Positions 36,159-45,148 of a stretch of DNA of 56,071 nucleotides are shown here, in pieces; position 1 is the first letter of the stretch; each line of letters starts with the position of its first letter. Under the pieces are notes generated by a model, which worked only from the letters and a program-made list of their open reading frames with translations, was not told where the DNA came from and ran no database searches. Both the position numbers and the translations under genes were made by a program. This DNA comes from Parabacteroides acidifaciens (lineage in GTDB: Bacteria > Bacteroidota > Bacteroidia > Bacteroidales > Tannerellaceae). The DNA lies in contig NZ_QREV01000030.1 of the NCBI RefSeq assembly GCF_003363715.1, positions 1 through 56,071 on the forward strand. Reading direction: 5' to 3'.

Positions 36159-37022
36159 ATGATTGCACCTTCTGAACTCATTATCAATCCCGATGGCAGT
36201 TGCTTTCACCTGCATCTGAGACCGGAACAGTTGGCCGACAAGATTATTATGGTCGGCGATCCTGATCGTGTGAATACGGTTGCGGCTTACTTCGATACGA
36301 AAGAGTGCGAAGTGTCGAGCCGCGAGTTCCATACGATCACCGGAACGTATAAAGGAAAGCGCATCACAACGCTTTCCCACGGCATCGGGACTGATAATAT
36401 CGACATCGTCCTGAACGAATTGGACGCACTGGCAAACATCGACTTTGCCACGCGTACCATCAAACCGGACTTCCGGCAACTGACAATGGTACGTGTCGGT
36501 ACTTCAGGAGGCTTGCAACCATTCGTCCCCGTCGGCACATACGTGGCAGCCGAGAAATCGATCGGCTTCGACGGGGTGTTGTATTTCTATGCCGACTCTG
36601 CCAAAGTACGCGACAAGGCATTCGAAGCGGAACTCCTTAAACAATTAGAGTGGAAACTAAGCGGCATCCAGCCGTATGTAGTTTCGGCCGATCCTTCGCT
36701 GATCGAACAGATCACGCAGGGCGACATTATCCGGGGCGTAACGATTGCCGCCAACGGTTTCTACGGTCCGCAAGGCCGCCAACTTCGTCTGCCGCTTGCC
36801 GATCCTGAACTGAACCGGAAAATCGAAGCATTCGACTATAACGGCAGCCAGATCACGAACTTCGAAATGGAAAGTTCATCGCTTGCGGGACTGTCCGCCC
36901 TGATGGGACACCGGGCAATGACTGTCTGTTGCATCATTGCCGGACGGGTTGCCAAAGACATGAACACCGAATACAAAGGTTCCATGACCGGCCTGATCGA
37001 AACAGTATTAGACCGGATCTGA
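36159..37022 (+). CDS. udp: nucleoside phosphorylase, uridine phosphorylase type
   Basis: 287 residues. PNP/UDP-1 family motifs are MVGDPDRVNTVA, the phosphate-binding VRVGTSGGLQPFVPVGTYV, and the substrate motif TNFEMESSSLAGLSALMGHR. It phosphorolyses uridine to uracil and ribose 1-phosphate. It sits 7 bp after floA and upstream of rpiA, whose product handles ribose 5-phosphate, a sensible metabolic link. Length is slightly above the E. coli enzyme (253), as usual in Bacteroidetes. Confidence 0.85.
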   Translation: MIAPSELIINPDGSCFHLHLRPEQLADKIIMVGDPDRVNTVAAYFDTKECEVSSREFHTITGTYKGKRITTLSHGIGTDNIDIVLNELDALANIDFATRTIKPDFRQLTMVRVGTSGGLQPFVPVGTYVAAEKSIGFDGVLYFYADSAKVRDKAFEAELLKQLEWKLSGIQPYVVSADPSLIEQITQGDIIRGVTIAANGFYGPQGRQLRLPLADPELNRKIEAFDYNGSQITNFEMESSSLAGLSALMGHRAMTVCCIIAGRVAKDMNTEYKGSMTGLIETVLDRI

Positions 37023-37073
37023 GAACCGAATCTTCCCGCCGGTTGTTGACATTATATATAATGTATATGGATC

Positions 37074-37769
37074 ATGGAATGGGGAAAGACTATATTATCA
37101 TCTTTGGAGTGGGGTAAATCCATCTCCAACAGAGAAGAGAAAGAGAGAGTGGCGAAGGTCATTTCCTCTATGGTGAATGATGGGGATATTATCGGTGCAG
37201 GCTCCGGCTCGACCGCTTACCTGGCATTAACGAAGATTGCTGAAAGAGTCAAAAACGAACAGCTGCACATCCGCGCTATCCCGACCTCGCAGGAGATCCG
37301 CATGACTTGCGCCCGTTTAGGGATTCCCGTCACCAGCCTGTGGGAGCATAAACCGGATTGGACATTCGACGGCGCTGACGAAATAGATACGGAGCATAAC
37401 ATGATAAAAGGGCGCGGCGGAGCGATGTTTAAAGAGAAGCTACTGATCAGTTCCAGTCCCCGGACCTATATTATCGCTGACCCATCCAAGATGGTCACGA
37501 AATTAGGTACCCGCTTCCCGGTTCCCATAGAAATATTTCCCGAAGCACTTACTTACGTGGAAGAAGTACTCCGGGCTTATAATCCAAAAGAAATCAAATT
37601 AAGAATGGCAGAAGGGAAAGATGGTCCCGTAATCACAGAGAACGGAAACCTGATTCTCGATGCCTGGTTCGACAACATCCCCGATAATTTAGAGAGATCG
37701 ATCAAATCGATTACCGGGGTTATCGAAAGCGGGCTGTTCATGCACTACAACGTGCAGATCATCTCATAA
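37074..37769 (+). CDS. rpiA: ribose-5-phosphate isomerase A
   Basis: 231 residues. Motifs: IIGAGSGSTAYLAL (phosphate loop), DGADEIDTEHNMIKGRGGAM with the catalytic acidic residues, and KLGTRFPVPIEIFP. It interconverts ribose 5-phosphate and ribulose 5-phosphate. The N-terminus has an odd internal echo (EWGKTILSSLEWGKSI), so the true start could be a few codons later. The 3' end overlaps the convergent nitroreductase stop by 11 bp. Confidence 0.9.
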   Translation: MEWGKTILSSLEWGKSISNREEKERVAKVISSMVNDGDIIGAGSGSTAYLALTKIAERVKNEQLHIRAIPTSQEIRMTCARLGIPVTSLWEHKPDWTFDGADEIDTEHNMIKGRGGAMFKEKLLISSSPRTYIIADPSKMVTKLGTRFPVPIEIFPEALTYVEEVLRAYNPKEIKLRMAEGKDGPVITENGNLILDAWFDNIPDNLERSIKSITGVIESGLFMHYNVQIIS

Positions 37770-38502
37770 AGCCCTGGTCTTTCAAGACCTTCAACAAGAC
37801 ATCCGAGAAATATTCATTGTTGGCCTTCGTATAGCGCACATCCGTAAATACCTGGGCCAATGTTTCTTTCTCATTTTCCCGTACGAATTGCTTGTTGACC
37901 TCCAGTTCTTCTTTGTCGTGGTACAACGCATCAATAGAGGCAGGCGTATAATCCGTATAAGTTTCCTGATGGATAACAGCGTCAAGCGGCAGGCGTTCCA
38001 CCTGTTCAGGCATTCCGTCCGGATAACCGACTGTCACTGTCACGATAGGCACAACCAGACGGGGAAGCGAAAGGGCTTCAATAATCTTATCCGCATTATA
38101 GGCAGTCGTTCCTAAGTAACAGATTCCCAACCCTTTTTCTTCCGCAGCCGTGCAGAAACTCTGTGCAAACAACATCGCATCGATCGTAGAAGCGATAAAA
38201 GTCTGGAAGTTGTCGAAACCGGCCACAGCCTTACGTTGTTCCGCCCACTTGACAAAGCGGTTGGCATCGGCACAGAAAGTCAGCACAACCGGAGCAGTCG
38301 TAATCATCGGCTGATTGAAATGGGCGGGAGCCAGCTTTTCCTTATTCGCCTTATCGCGGGTAATAACAACGCTATACAACTGCATATTCCCCGTATTGGA
38401 GGCACGGGCCGCTATTTCCAATAATTCATTCAGCAATGTATCCGGGATGTCCTGAGTCGTATATTTACGGATCGTCCGTCTGTTCTTCATATTTTCCAAC
38501 AT
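37759..38502 (-). CDS. nitroreductase-family NAD(P)H oxidoreductase
   Basis: 247 residues. FMN-binding nitroreductase pattern: MKNRRTIRKYTTQDIPDTLL, RASNTGNMQLYSVVITRDK, GLGICYLGTTAYNADKIIEA and VTVTVGYPDG. Probably an NADPH-dependent flavin oxidoreductase (NfrA type) with unknown physiological acceptor. An alternative start is Met5. It lies 32 bp after the DUF4143 ATPase gene on the same strand. Confidence 0.87.
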   Translation of the reverse strand: MLENMKNRRTIRKYTTQDIPDTLLNELLEIAARASNTGNMQLYSVVITRDKANKEKLAPAHFNQPMITTAPVVLTFCADANRFVKWAEQRKAVAGFDNFQTFIASTIDAMLFAQSFCTAAEEKGLGICYLGTTAYNADKIIEALSLPRLVVPIVTVTVGYPDGMPEQVERLPLDAVIHQETYTDYTPASIDALYHDKEELEVNKQFVRENEKETLAQVFTDVRYTKANNEYFSDVLLKVLKDQGFMR

Positions 38503-38534
38503 AACTTAGTCTATTTAGTTTATGACACAATCTA

Positions 38535-39725
38535 TTAATAGCAAAGACCGAGCGCCCAGATAGGGATCTTGTTTCCTACGCTCTTCGGCTGTCCGTGAAT
38601 GGCGGCAAAGGCATTCTCCACATCCTTGATCCGATCATAATCCATCAACGGATCGCCGATCATAAATGTATATTTATCATTTACCCGATAATCGCCATTC
38701 TGCAAAAGCTCAACCGTTCCGCAGTTCGACATCTGATCGACAAAAAAGGTTTCACCGAGATAAACGCGTTCCATTTCCCGGAAAAGGCTTGCCATCAGAT
38801 TGGTGTTTGCCGTGAACGACCGGTAGGCACGGGACAGGCCGCCTTCTTCTTTCGTTGCCTGCAAAAGCCGGAGGACGCCTATCTCTTCCGCATAATCCAG
38901 CAATTTATGCACACGCGTATTATCTAATTCATATTTCGACGACAAGGCTTGCATGCGGGGTACTTCGGGCGCTTCTTTACCAAGCTGCACCAGCAGTTGT
39001 TTCATCTTACGGAACATTCCGAAATTCATCGGGTGGACAGAAACCAAGTCTATATCGACCGAGTCACGGACCATATCTTGCAAACGGAAAATAAAAGCAT
39101 CCGGATCTTCCCAATAGAAAGGATAGCAACCATGTTCCAGGTAATTCCGGAAGATCGGAACGACATTGATCTCATCCATCACCTGCTGTGTCACTTCCGC
39201 ATGGTTAAGCAGCAGTTCATCCAGAGGGACCGGCTTAAGGTCAAGCGCTCCCTCGTAGGACAAATATTCACGGAACGACATCGTATGCAATTTGTACCAA
39301 TCTCCTTTCCCAGCAAAAGGCAGTTCCGCCTTATCACCCTCAAGCAATAAAGGTGCGGCAAATACGATCTGCATCTCAGGGTAAGTTTCATATAAATGCA
39401 CTATCGCCCGCTCCCAGTCACCATAGCGGTGGACACTATCCAGAAAAAGGTGCCTGCCGCCATCCTCGTAAAACGTCTTCACGATCTCGGGCAACATTTG
39501 CTGTTCCTGAAACCATATATTGTCGAGTGGCAAATACAATGCTTCATCCGAATCCCCATAAGCGGATTTGATATGCTGAAGCAACAAGGTTGTTTTTCCG
39601 ACACCTTTTGCACCGAAAATACCGATCAACCTCTTGTCCCACTTGATCTGCCGGGATAAATAACGTTGGAAACCCAAATTGACACCCTTGAGCAATTGCT
39701 CATGGTTTAGCCGATACATGTCCAT
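38535..39725 (-). CDS. AAA_14/DUF4143 ATPase
   Basis: 396 residues from MDMYRLNHEQ. The frame extends 7 codons upstream to 39746, but a -7 element at 39744-39751 overlaps that start, so the shorter start is more likely. Walker A GAKGVGKTT is in the N-terminal AAA_14 domain, then RHLFLDSVHRYGDWERA as Walker B region, and YLEHGCYPFYW with the C-terminal DUF4143 winged-helix/nuclease-like region. These ATPases are common in Bacteroidales genomes; cellular role unproven. Confidence 0.85.
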   Translation of the reverse strand: MDMYRLNHEQLLKGVNLGFQRYLSRQIKWDKRLIGIFGAKGVGKTTLLLQHIKSAYGDSDEALYLPLDNIWFQEQQMLPEIVKTFYEDGGRHLFLDSVHRYGDWERAIVHLYETYPEMQIVFAAPLLLEGDKAELPFAGKGDWYKLHTMSFREYLSYEGALDLKPVPLDELLLNHAEVTQQVMDEINVVPIFRNYLEHGCYPFYWEDPDAFIFRLQDMVRDSVDIDLVSVHPMNFGMFRKMKQLLVQLGKEAPEVPRMQALSSKYELDNTRVHKLLDYAEEIGVLRLLQATKEEGGLSRAYRSFTANTNLMASLFREMERVYLGETFFVDQMSNCGTVELLQNGDYRVNDKYTFMIGDPLMDYDRIKDVENAFAAIHGQPKSVGNKIPIWALGLCY

Positions 39726-39743
39726 ACTATAACTGATTTGAGA

Positions 39744-39751
39744 CAAAAATA
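39744..39751 (-). promoter_or_regulatory. -7 element for the DUF4143 ATPase gene
   Basis: TATTTTTG on the minus strand fits TAnnTTTG. It places the transcript start near 39737 and excludes the longest start codon. Confidence 0.55.
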
Positions 39752-39807
39752 CTATATTAAAGCCAATCTACAAAACCAACAACTCACAGGAAGAATAGTT
39801 TTTTTCG

Positions 39808-39815
39808 TACCTTTG
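39808..39815 (+). promoter_or_regulatory. -7 element for the DUF362 gene
   Basis: TACCTTTG followed by C, 21 bp before the ATG at 39837; matches TAnnTTTG. Confidence 0.6.
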
Positions 39816-39836
39816 CATTTCTAAACCAATAAACAA

Positions 39837-40958
39837 ATGGAAACATCTAAAGTTTATTTCACCAATCTCCGCACTACTCCGTCCAGTAACCTGCTGGACA
39901 AGATGGAACGTCTTGTAAAACGTGCCGGGATAGCAAGCATTGATTTCCAAAATCAATTTACAGCGATTAAGATCCATTTCGGCGAACCGGGAAACCTGGC
40001 ATATATTCGTCCGAACTATGCTGCCCGGATGGCAACGTTACTTCGCAGCCTCGGAGCAAAGCCTTTCCTTACTGATTGCAACACCTTGTATTCAGGCCGT
40101 CGTGCCAATGCCGTGGATCATCTGGAGAGCGCTATGGAAAACGGTTTCAATCCTATTTCCGCCAAATGCGATGTGATTATCGCGGATGGCCTGAAAGGAA
40201 CGGAATACCGGGAAATTGAGATTAACGGTGAGTATTGCAAAGCTCCTAAAATCGGTTCTGCCATTGCAGATGCGGATATCGTCATCACGATGAACCACTT
40301 CAAAGGGCACGAACAGACCGGATTCGGAGGTGCTTTAAAGAACATCGGTATGGGATGCGCCAGTGTCGGCGGAAAGCTGGAGCTTCATTCGGCTTCACAG
40401 CCCAGAATCGACATCGAAAGTTGCAAAGGTTGCAATATCTGTGTCAAGCATTGCCGCCACGATGCCATTCATCTGAATGCGTCGCATAAAGCGGAGATCG
40501 ACTACACAAAATGCGTCGGTTGCGGTCAGTGTGTCGCTCTTTGCCAATACGACGGCGCCGTCATGGGCGAAGGGGATACTTCCGAACGTCTGAATTATAA
40601 GATTGCCGAATATTCCAAAGCGGTATTATTAGGTAAAAAGCATTTCCATGTCAGCTTCATCATGAACGTATCGCCGGAATGTGACTGTTGGAATCATAAT
40701 GACGCGGCTATTATCCCGGATTTGGGTATCGCAGCCTCTTTTGATCCGGTTGCCCTTGACAAAGCGTGTGCCGATATGGTGATCAAAGCTCCGATCCTGG
40801 AAACGGGCAACCGTCTTTCAGACGCTCCACACCATGATCATCTGGAAGATTGCGACAAGTTCCACATCATGCACCCGGAAACCAACTGGCAAGCAGGTCT
40901 GGAACATGCCGAAAAGATCGGTCTGGGAACACAACAGTATGAATTAATAACCGTATAA
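39837..40958 (+). CDS. DUF362 protein with two 4Fe-4S ferredoxin motifs
   Basis: 373 residues. The DUF362 domain (about 25-190) has KIHFGEPGNLAYIRP and MNHFKGHEQTGFGGALKNIGMG. Two CxxCxxCxxxC clusters, CKGCNICVKHC and CVGCGQCVALC, follow at about 199-240. A C-terminal DUF362 half (NVSPECDCWNHNDAAIIPDL) completes it. Cytoplasmic Fe-S protein of unknown reaction. Single gene with its own promoter and a strong terminator. Confidence 0.85.
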   Translation: METSKVYFTNLRTTPSSNLLDKMERLVKRAGIASIDFQNQFTAIKIHFGEPGNLAYIRPNYAARMATLLRSLGAKPFLTDCNTLYSGRRANAVDHLESAMENGFNPISAKCDVIIADGLKGTEYREIEINGEYCKAPKIGSAIADADIVITMNHFKGHEQTGFGGALKNIGMGCASVGGKLELHSASQPRIDIESCKGCNICVKHCRHDAIHLNASHKAEIDYTKCVGCGQCVALCQYDGAVMGEGDTSERLNYKIAEYSKAVLLGKKHFHVSFIMNVSPECDCWNHNDAAIIPDLGIAASFDPVALDKACADMVIKAPILETGNRLSDAPHHDHLEDCDKFHIMHPETNWQAGLEHAEKIGLGTQQYELITV

Positions 40959-40966
40959 AACCGTAG

Positions 40967-41002
40967 GGGCGGTTCGCGAACCGCCCTTTATTATTTATTT
41001 TT
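40967..41002 (+). terminator. rho-independent terminator after the DUF362 gene
   Basis: A perfect 20-bp palindrome, GGGCGGTTCGCGAACCGCCC, at 40967-40986, followed by a T/A-rich tail TTTATTATTTATTTTT. It ends 4 bp before the mnmE ATG, so mnmE transcription must start within or read through it. Confidence 0.85.
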
Positions 41003-41005
41003 CAC

Positions 41006-42397
41006 ATGATCAATCAAGATACCATCTGCGCCGTATCAACCGCCCCTGGAGCCGGGGGAATTGCTGTAATCCGTGTCTCCGGGCCGGAAGCAATCACGAT
41101 CTGTAACACGATATTCGTACCGCGTACAGCAGGAAAAGACCTGTTGTCACAGAAAGCCTATACGTTGCGCTATGGTAGTATCCGGCGTGGAGAAGAACTG
41201 ATAGACGATGTCCTGATAGCCCTTTTCCGTGCCCCCCACTCTTTTACCGGAGAAGATACGATTGAAATCACGTGTCACGGCTCCGTTTATATCCAGCAGC
41301 AAATCATGCAGCTTCTGATCGAAAACGGTTGCCGCTCCGCCCTGCCTGGCGAATATACGCAGCGTGCTTTCATGAACGGCAAAATGGACTTGAGCCAGGC
41401 GGAAGCTGTTGCCGACCTGATCGCATCGACCTCAGCCGGTCAACATCGCCTGGCACTGAACCAGATGCGCGGCGGTTTCAGCAATGAATTAAAGAATCTG
41501 CGTGAACAGCTTTTACATATAACTTCCCTCATGGAACTGGAACTGGATTTCAGCGACCACGAAGAGCTGGAATTTGCCGACCGCAGCGAACTGAGTGCTT
41601 TAGCGGCTCATATCGAAACGGTCATATCACACCTGGCTAATTCCTTCAGTGTGGGAAACGCAATCAAGAATGGTATTCCTGTTGCGATTATAGGTGAAAC
41701 GAATGCAGGAAAATCCACCTTACTAAACGTTTTACTGAATGAGGAAAAAGCTATTGTAAGTGATATTCACGGTACGACACGTGACGTAATCGAAGACACG
41801 ATCAACATCCAGGGCATCACATTCCGTTTCATCGATACCGCCGGCATCCGTGAGACGCATGACGCTATCGAGAGTATCGGCATCGAACGTACATTCCAGA
41901 AACTCGACCAGGCAAATATCGTCCTTTGGATGATAGATGCGGCCGATGCATCCCAACAAATCGCCCAATTGTCCGAAAAGATTCTACCTCGTTGCGAAGG
42001 GAAGCAATTGATCCTTGTTTTCAACAAGGCCGACCTGCTTGCCGATACATCCGGCCTCATCCCTGCCGACCTTCCCGAAAACATTCAAACCATCTTTATC
42101 TCCGCCAAGCAAAAAGAGAATATCAACGAGCTGCAGGATCTATTAATCCAAGCCGCCCATATCCCTTCTCTATCCCAAAACGATATTATCGTCACCAACA
42201 TCCGCCATTATGAAGCCCTAACCCACGCCCTCGACTCCATCCACCGCGTCCAGGAAGGCCTCTCCTCCAACCTCTCCGGCGACTTCGTCTCCCAAGACCT
42301 CCGTGAATGCATTTTCCATCTTTCAGATATTGTCGGCGAGGTTACGACGGACCAGGTGCTGGGGAATATTTTTGAGAGGTTTTGCATCGGAAAATAG
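41006..42397 (+). CDS. mnmE: tRNA modification GTPase MnmE
   Basis: 463 residues. N-terminal tetrahydrofolate-binding domain (TICAVSTAPGAGGIAVIRVS, GEYTQRAFMNGKMDLSQAEA), G domain with P-loop GETNAGKSTLLN and DTAG, NKAD, and the invariant C-terminus FERFCIGK with its Cys. It works with MnmG to modify the wobble uridine of tRNAs. Its stop is immediately followed by the mobile element, so the 3' end, a known integration hotspot in other bacteria, remains intact. Confidence 0.96.
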   Translation: MINQDTICAVSTAPGAGGIAVIRVSGPEAITICNTIFVPRTAGKDLLSQKAYTLRYGSIRRGEELIDDVLIALFRAPHSFTGEDTIEITCHGSVYIQQQIMQLLIENGCRSALPGEYTQRAFMNGKMDLSQAEAVADLIASTSAGQHRLALNQMRGGFSNELKNLREQLLHITSLMELELDFSDHEELEFADRSELSALAAHIETVISHLANSFSVGNAIKNGIPVAIIGETNAGKSTLLNVLLNEEKAIVSDIHGTTRDVIEDTINIQGITFRFIDTAGIRETHDAIESIGIERTFQKLDQANIVLWMIDAADASQQIAQLSEKILPRCEGKQLILVFNKADLLADTSGLIPADLPENIQTIFISAKQKENINELQDLLIQAAHIPSLSQNDIIVTNIRHYEALTHALDSIHRVQEGLSSNLSGDFVSQDLRECIFHLSDIVGEVTTDQVLGNIFERFCIGK

Positions 42398-42409
42398 GTA
42401 GTGATTACC

Positions 42410-42425
42410 AACGATTAGCATATAT
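42410..42425 (+). repeat. 16-bp direct repeat, copy 1 (after mnmE)
   Basis: AACGATTAGCATATAT, 12 bp past the mnmE stop, is repeated exactly at 45300-45315. The two copies bracket the HTH, integrase and RhuM-like genes. A related ACGATTGGCGTAT occurs at 47979-47991. Confidence 0.6.
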
Positions 42426-42441
42426 CACCAATGATTATTAA

Positions 42442-42469
42442 GGCGTTCATTTTGAGCGCCTTTCTTTTT
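42442..42469 (+). terminator. terminator after mnmE
   Basis: GGCGTTC (42442-42448) pairs with GAGCGCC (42454-42460) with one wobble and a 5-base loop, followed by TTTCTTTTT. Confidence 0.7.
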
Positions 42470-42580
42470 AGCCTTATAAGTGATGGTTATCGTTTATAGG
42501 GCTTTTTCCGCTCATTTTTGTACCGCATTTGTTGCTCGCTTGTTACTCTCCGATTTTAGGTCGGAAAGGTCGTGGAGAAA

Positions 42581-42620
42581 GTTGACTGTGGTTGACTATG
42601 ATTGACGATAGTTGAACAAA
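42581..42620. repeat. four tandem 10-bp repeats before the four-HTH gene
   Basis: The words GTTGACTGTG, GTTGACTATG, ATTGACGATA and GTTGAACAAA are head to tail with exact 10-bp spacing and a shared rTTGAc start. They lie 45 bp before the ATG of a protein with four helix-turn-helix modules. One repeat per helical turn suits multimeric binding on one DNA face. Confidence 0.65.
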
Positions 42621-42664
42621 ATGGAGAAATAACAAGAGAAATAAACCTCTAAAAAGTAACGAAT

Positions 42665-43576
42665 ATGGCAACAAGTAAAATGAAAACCAAAAAGGTATGC
42701 GAGTGGTGTGGCACAACATTTTATGCCCAAAAGCTAACAACACGCTTCTGTTCTCATCGGTGCAATAACCTTGCATACAAAGAAACGGTACGGCAGAAGA
42801 GAATACAAGAAGTAGAAACCAAAGTCCAAACGATCATCAGTGAACAACCCATATCCGATTTCAAGGATAAAGAATATCTATCGTTCAAAGAAGCTGCGAC
42901 TTTATTAGGGCTGAGTAAACAAGCCGTATATAAAATGGTATATGCCGGAAAGCTGCAAGCATTCCGCATCAGTAGCAGGTTGTCTTTTATCCGTAAAAAA
43001 GATATTGACCGGATGGTAGAAGCTCGTCCTTATGAACAACGACATCCGAAGGACACTATTCCCATCACTGATTTCTATACCACAGCCGAAGTGAAGGAGA
43101 AATACCATGTAAACGAGTCATGGATATTCTTGGTAGCTAAGAAGAATAACATACCTCGGACTTTCAATCGTGGCAAGACCTACTGGAGCAAGAAGCACAT
43201 GGACGCTTACTTTACCAAGAAAGCCCCGAATCCCGACATTACAGAATGGTACAGCACACAGGAAATGCAGGAGAAATTCGATATGACCTTATCTGCTATC
43301 TACACTTTTGTTTCCAAGAACGCCATCCCGAAGAAGAAAGAAGGCATCATGGTTTATTATTCCAAGAAGCACGTGAATATAGCCAAAGGTGTGGCTGCAC
43401 CCGAAGAACCACTGTATTATACGGTAGCCGAAGCAATGGAGAAGTTCAATCTTACCCGTGACCAACTCTATCATTATGCGAAATATCATAATATCCCAAA
43501 GGTCAAGAAGGGCAAATACACACTTATCTCCAAACCTGAATTGGATAAGCTACTTGCAGCCCCAAAGATTGAATAA
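42665..43576 (+). CDS. zinc-ribbon protein with four tandem excisionase-type helix-turn-helix modules
   Basis: 303 residues. An N-terminal Cys4 ribbon (CEWCGTTF ... FCSHRC) is followed by four HTH_17/MerR-like units: YLSFKEAATLLGLSKQAVYK (about 60-110), FYTTAEVKEKYHVNESWIFL (about 137-180), WYSTQEMQEKFDMTLSAIYT (about 193-240) and YYTVAEAMEKFNLTRDQLYH (about 253-300). Each ends with a Y/W-S-like strand and a Lys-rich wing. No enzyme domain is seen. It sits next to the integrase and is likely a regulator or directionality factor; binding to the repeats at 42581-42620 is an inference. Confidence 0.8.
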   Translation: MATSKMKTKKVCEWCGTTFYAQKLTTRFCSHRCNNLAYKETVRQKRIQEVETKVQTIISEQPISDFKDKEYLSFKEAATLLGLSKQAVYKMVYAGKLQAFRISSRLSFIRKKDIDRMVEARPYEQRHPKDTIPITDFYTTAEVKEKYHVNESWIFLVAKKNNIPRTFNRGKTYWSKKHMDAYFTKKAPNPDITEWYSTQEMQEKFDMTLSAIYTFVSKNAIPKKKEGIMVYYSKKHVNIAKGVAAPEEPLYYTVAEAMEKFNLTRDQLYHYAKYHNIPKVKKGKYTLISKPELDKLLAAPKIE

Positions 43577-43586
43577 GTTATTTATC

Positions 43587-43634
43587 GGTGAATGTTGTCA
43601 CCATTGAATCACCTTATTCCTTTGCACCAAACAA
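43587..43634 (+). promoter_or_regulatory. duplicated operator/promoter module, copy 1 (before integrase)
   Basis: GGTGAATG-N4-CACCATTGAA-N-CACCT followed by TTCCTTTGC. The same module recurs before the HTH gene at 47924-47972 with the same spacing. The TTCCTTTGC resembles a Bacteroidales -7 region. It suggests common control of integrase and the downstream HTH gene. Confidence 0.6.
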
Positions 43635-43660
43635 ATGTAAGACTCTAAATATTAATCAGT

Positions 43661-44767
43661 ATGACACACACGTGTACAAAAGTAACAGTTCGTCAGAGAG
43701 CGATTCGGAATAATCGCATCTCCTTGTATCTGGATTATTATCCGGCAGTTCGTAACCCTGAGACGATGCAGATGAGCCGTCGGGAATATCTCGGCATCTA
43801 CATCTATGCCCATCCTAAAAATGAAATGGAACGGGAATTCAACAACGATATGCTGAACAAGGCAGAGGCTATCCGTTGTATCAGAGTGCAATCGCTCATC
43901 AATGAAGAGTTCGGCTTCTTAGACAAGACCAAACAGAAAGCCGACTTTCTCGCCTACTTCAAAAAGATGTGCCGAAGCAAAGACCAGAAATGGACGTTTG
44001 TCTATCAGCATTTCTACAACTTCGTCAAAGGGCAATGTACCTTCGGCGAAGTGAATGTGGATTTATGTAAGAAGTTCCGTGAGTACCTGTTGAGTGCCAA
44101 GCAGCTCAAACACAGCAATCGTCCCATATCTCTCAATTCGGCATCCGGCTACTACTCTACTTTCAGAGGATTGTTGAAGATTGCTTACCGAGACAAATGG
44201 CTTCGAGAAAACATCAATGACTATCTTGACAAGATTGAACCACAAGATGTGAAGAAAGAATATCTGACACTGGACGAAGTGAAGCAACTTGCCGTCACTC
44301 CTTGTGACATCCCAGTTCTTAAAGCCGCCTCATTGTTTGCTTGTCTGACAGGTTTACGCATCAGCGATATTCTCAATCTTCAATGGGAAGATTTTGCCAT
44401 TGCTCCCGACCAAGGCTATTGCTTGCGTATCAGAACACAGAAAACCCAAACAGAAGCGACACTCCCCATCAGTTACGAAGCCTACGAACTATGTGGTACG
44501 CCCGACACAGGCAAAGTATTCAAGGGCTTAAAACGGAGCATGATTAACTATCCGCTGAAGAACTGGCTCAAAAAGGCAGGAATAACGAAGCCGATAACCT
44601 TCCACGGATTTCGTCACTCTTATGCGGTCATACAAATCTCTTTAGGCACGGATATTTACACGGTTTCAAAAATGCTAACCCACAAGAACGTTTCCACTAC
44701 TCAAATCTACGCAGATTTGGTCAATGTAAAGAAAAGAGAGACAGCCAATAAGATTTCATTAAAATGA
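43661..44767 (+). CDS. tyrosine recombinase/integrase of the element
   Basis: 368 residues. N-terminal Arm/SAM-like region (FLAYFKKMCRSKDQKWTFVY) and core-binding domain, then the catalytic domain: Arg in LTGLRISDIL (about 230), HGFRHS (H-x-x-R, about 314), the third His in LTHKNVSTTQ, and the nucleophile Tyr in QIYADL (about 349). It should integrate and excise the element. Position next to the left end near mnmE is usual for such integrases. The stop overlaps the next ATG by 4 bp. Confidence 0.92.
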   Translation: MTHTCTKVTVRQRAIRNNRISLYLDYYPAVRNPETMQMSRREYLGIYIYAHPKNEMEREFNNDMLNKAEAIRCIRVQSLINEEFGFLDKTKQKADFLAYFKKMCRSKDQKWTFVYQHFYNFVKGQCTFGEVNVDLCKKFREYLLSAKQLKHSNRPISLNSASGYYSTFRGLLKIAYRDKWLRENINDYLDKIEPQDVKKEYLTLDEVKQLAVTPCDIPVLKAASLFACLTGLRISDILNLQWEDFAIAPDQGYCLRIRTQKTQTEATLPISYEAYELCGTPDTGKVFKGLKRSMINYPLKNWLKKAGITKPITFHGFRHSYAVIQISLGTDIYTVSKMLTHKNVSTTQIYADLVNVKKRETANKISLK

Positions 44768-45138
44768 ATATAGCCATGAAACGAGGAATCATAACAAACA
44801 ACGGACATGGCATCCATATTTCTGATGGAGAAGTATGGATGACCGCTTGGGAGATTGCCGACTTGTTCTATACAACAGTTGGATCAATCAATTCCCGTTT
44901 AAAAGCAATATTGAAAGCCAACGTCTTAAAGGGGTATGAAGTTTGCCAATACATAAAGTTGGAGAATGGGAATAGTGCCGATGTGTATAATCTCAACATG
45001 ATTATAGCCCTATCCTATCAAATAGACACTGGACATTCTGCTGAATTCAGAAAATGGCTTATCAGTAAAGTTGCCTCCAAACAAAAGGGCATATCTCTCT
45101 TTATTCCTATAAGCGCAGCTAACATACACAATTGCTAA
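44764..45138 (+). CDS. short RhuM-like protein
   Basis: 124 residues. VWMTAWEIADLFYTTVGSIN, VCQYIKLENG and VYNLNMIIALSYQIDTGHSA follow the N-terminal RhuM/KilA-like DNA-binding pattern, but full RhuM proteins are over 300 residues, so this is a domain-sized version. It is translationally coupled to the integrase (ATGA overlap) and closed by a terminator. Role unknown; possibly DNA binding in element control. Confidence 0.6.
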   Translation: MNIAMKRGIITNNGHGIHISDGEVWMTAWEIADLFYTTVGSINSRLKAILKANVLKGYEVCQYIKLENGNSADVYNLNMIIALSYQIDTGHSAEFRKWLISKVASKQKGISLFIPISAANIHNC

Positions 45139-45148
45139 TACCTTTGCT

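Noticed and set aside
40967-40986. perfect 20-bp palindrome as an operator
   Set aside because: It is directly followed by a T/A-rich tail after a gene end, so a terminator is the simpler reading.
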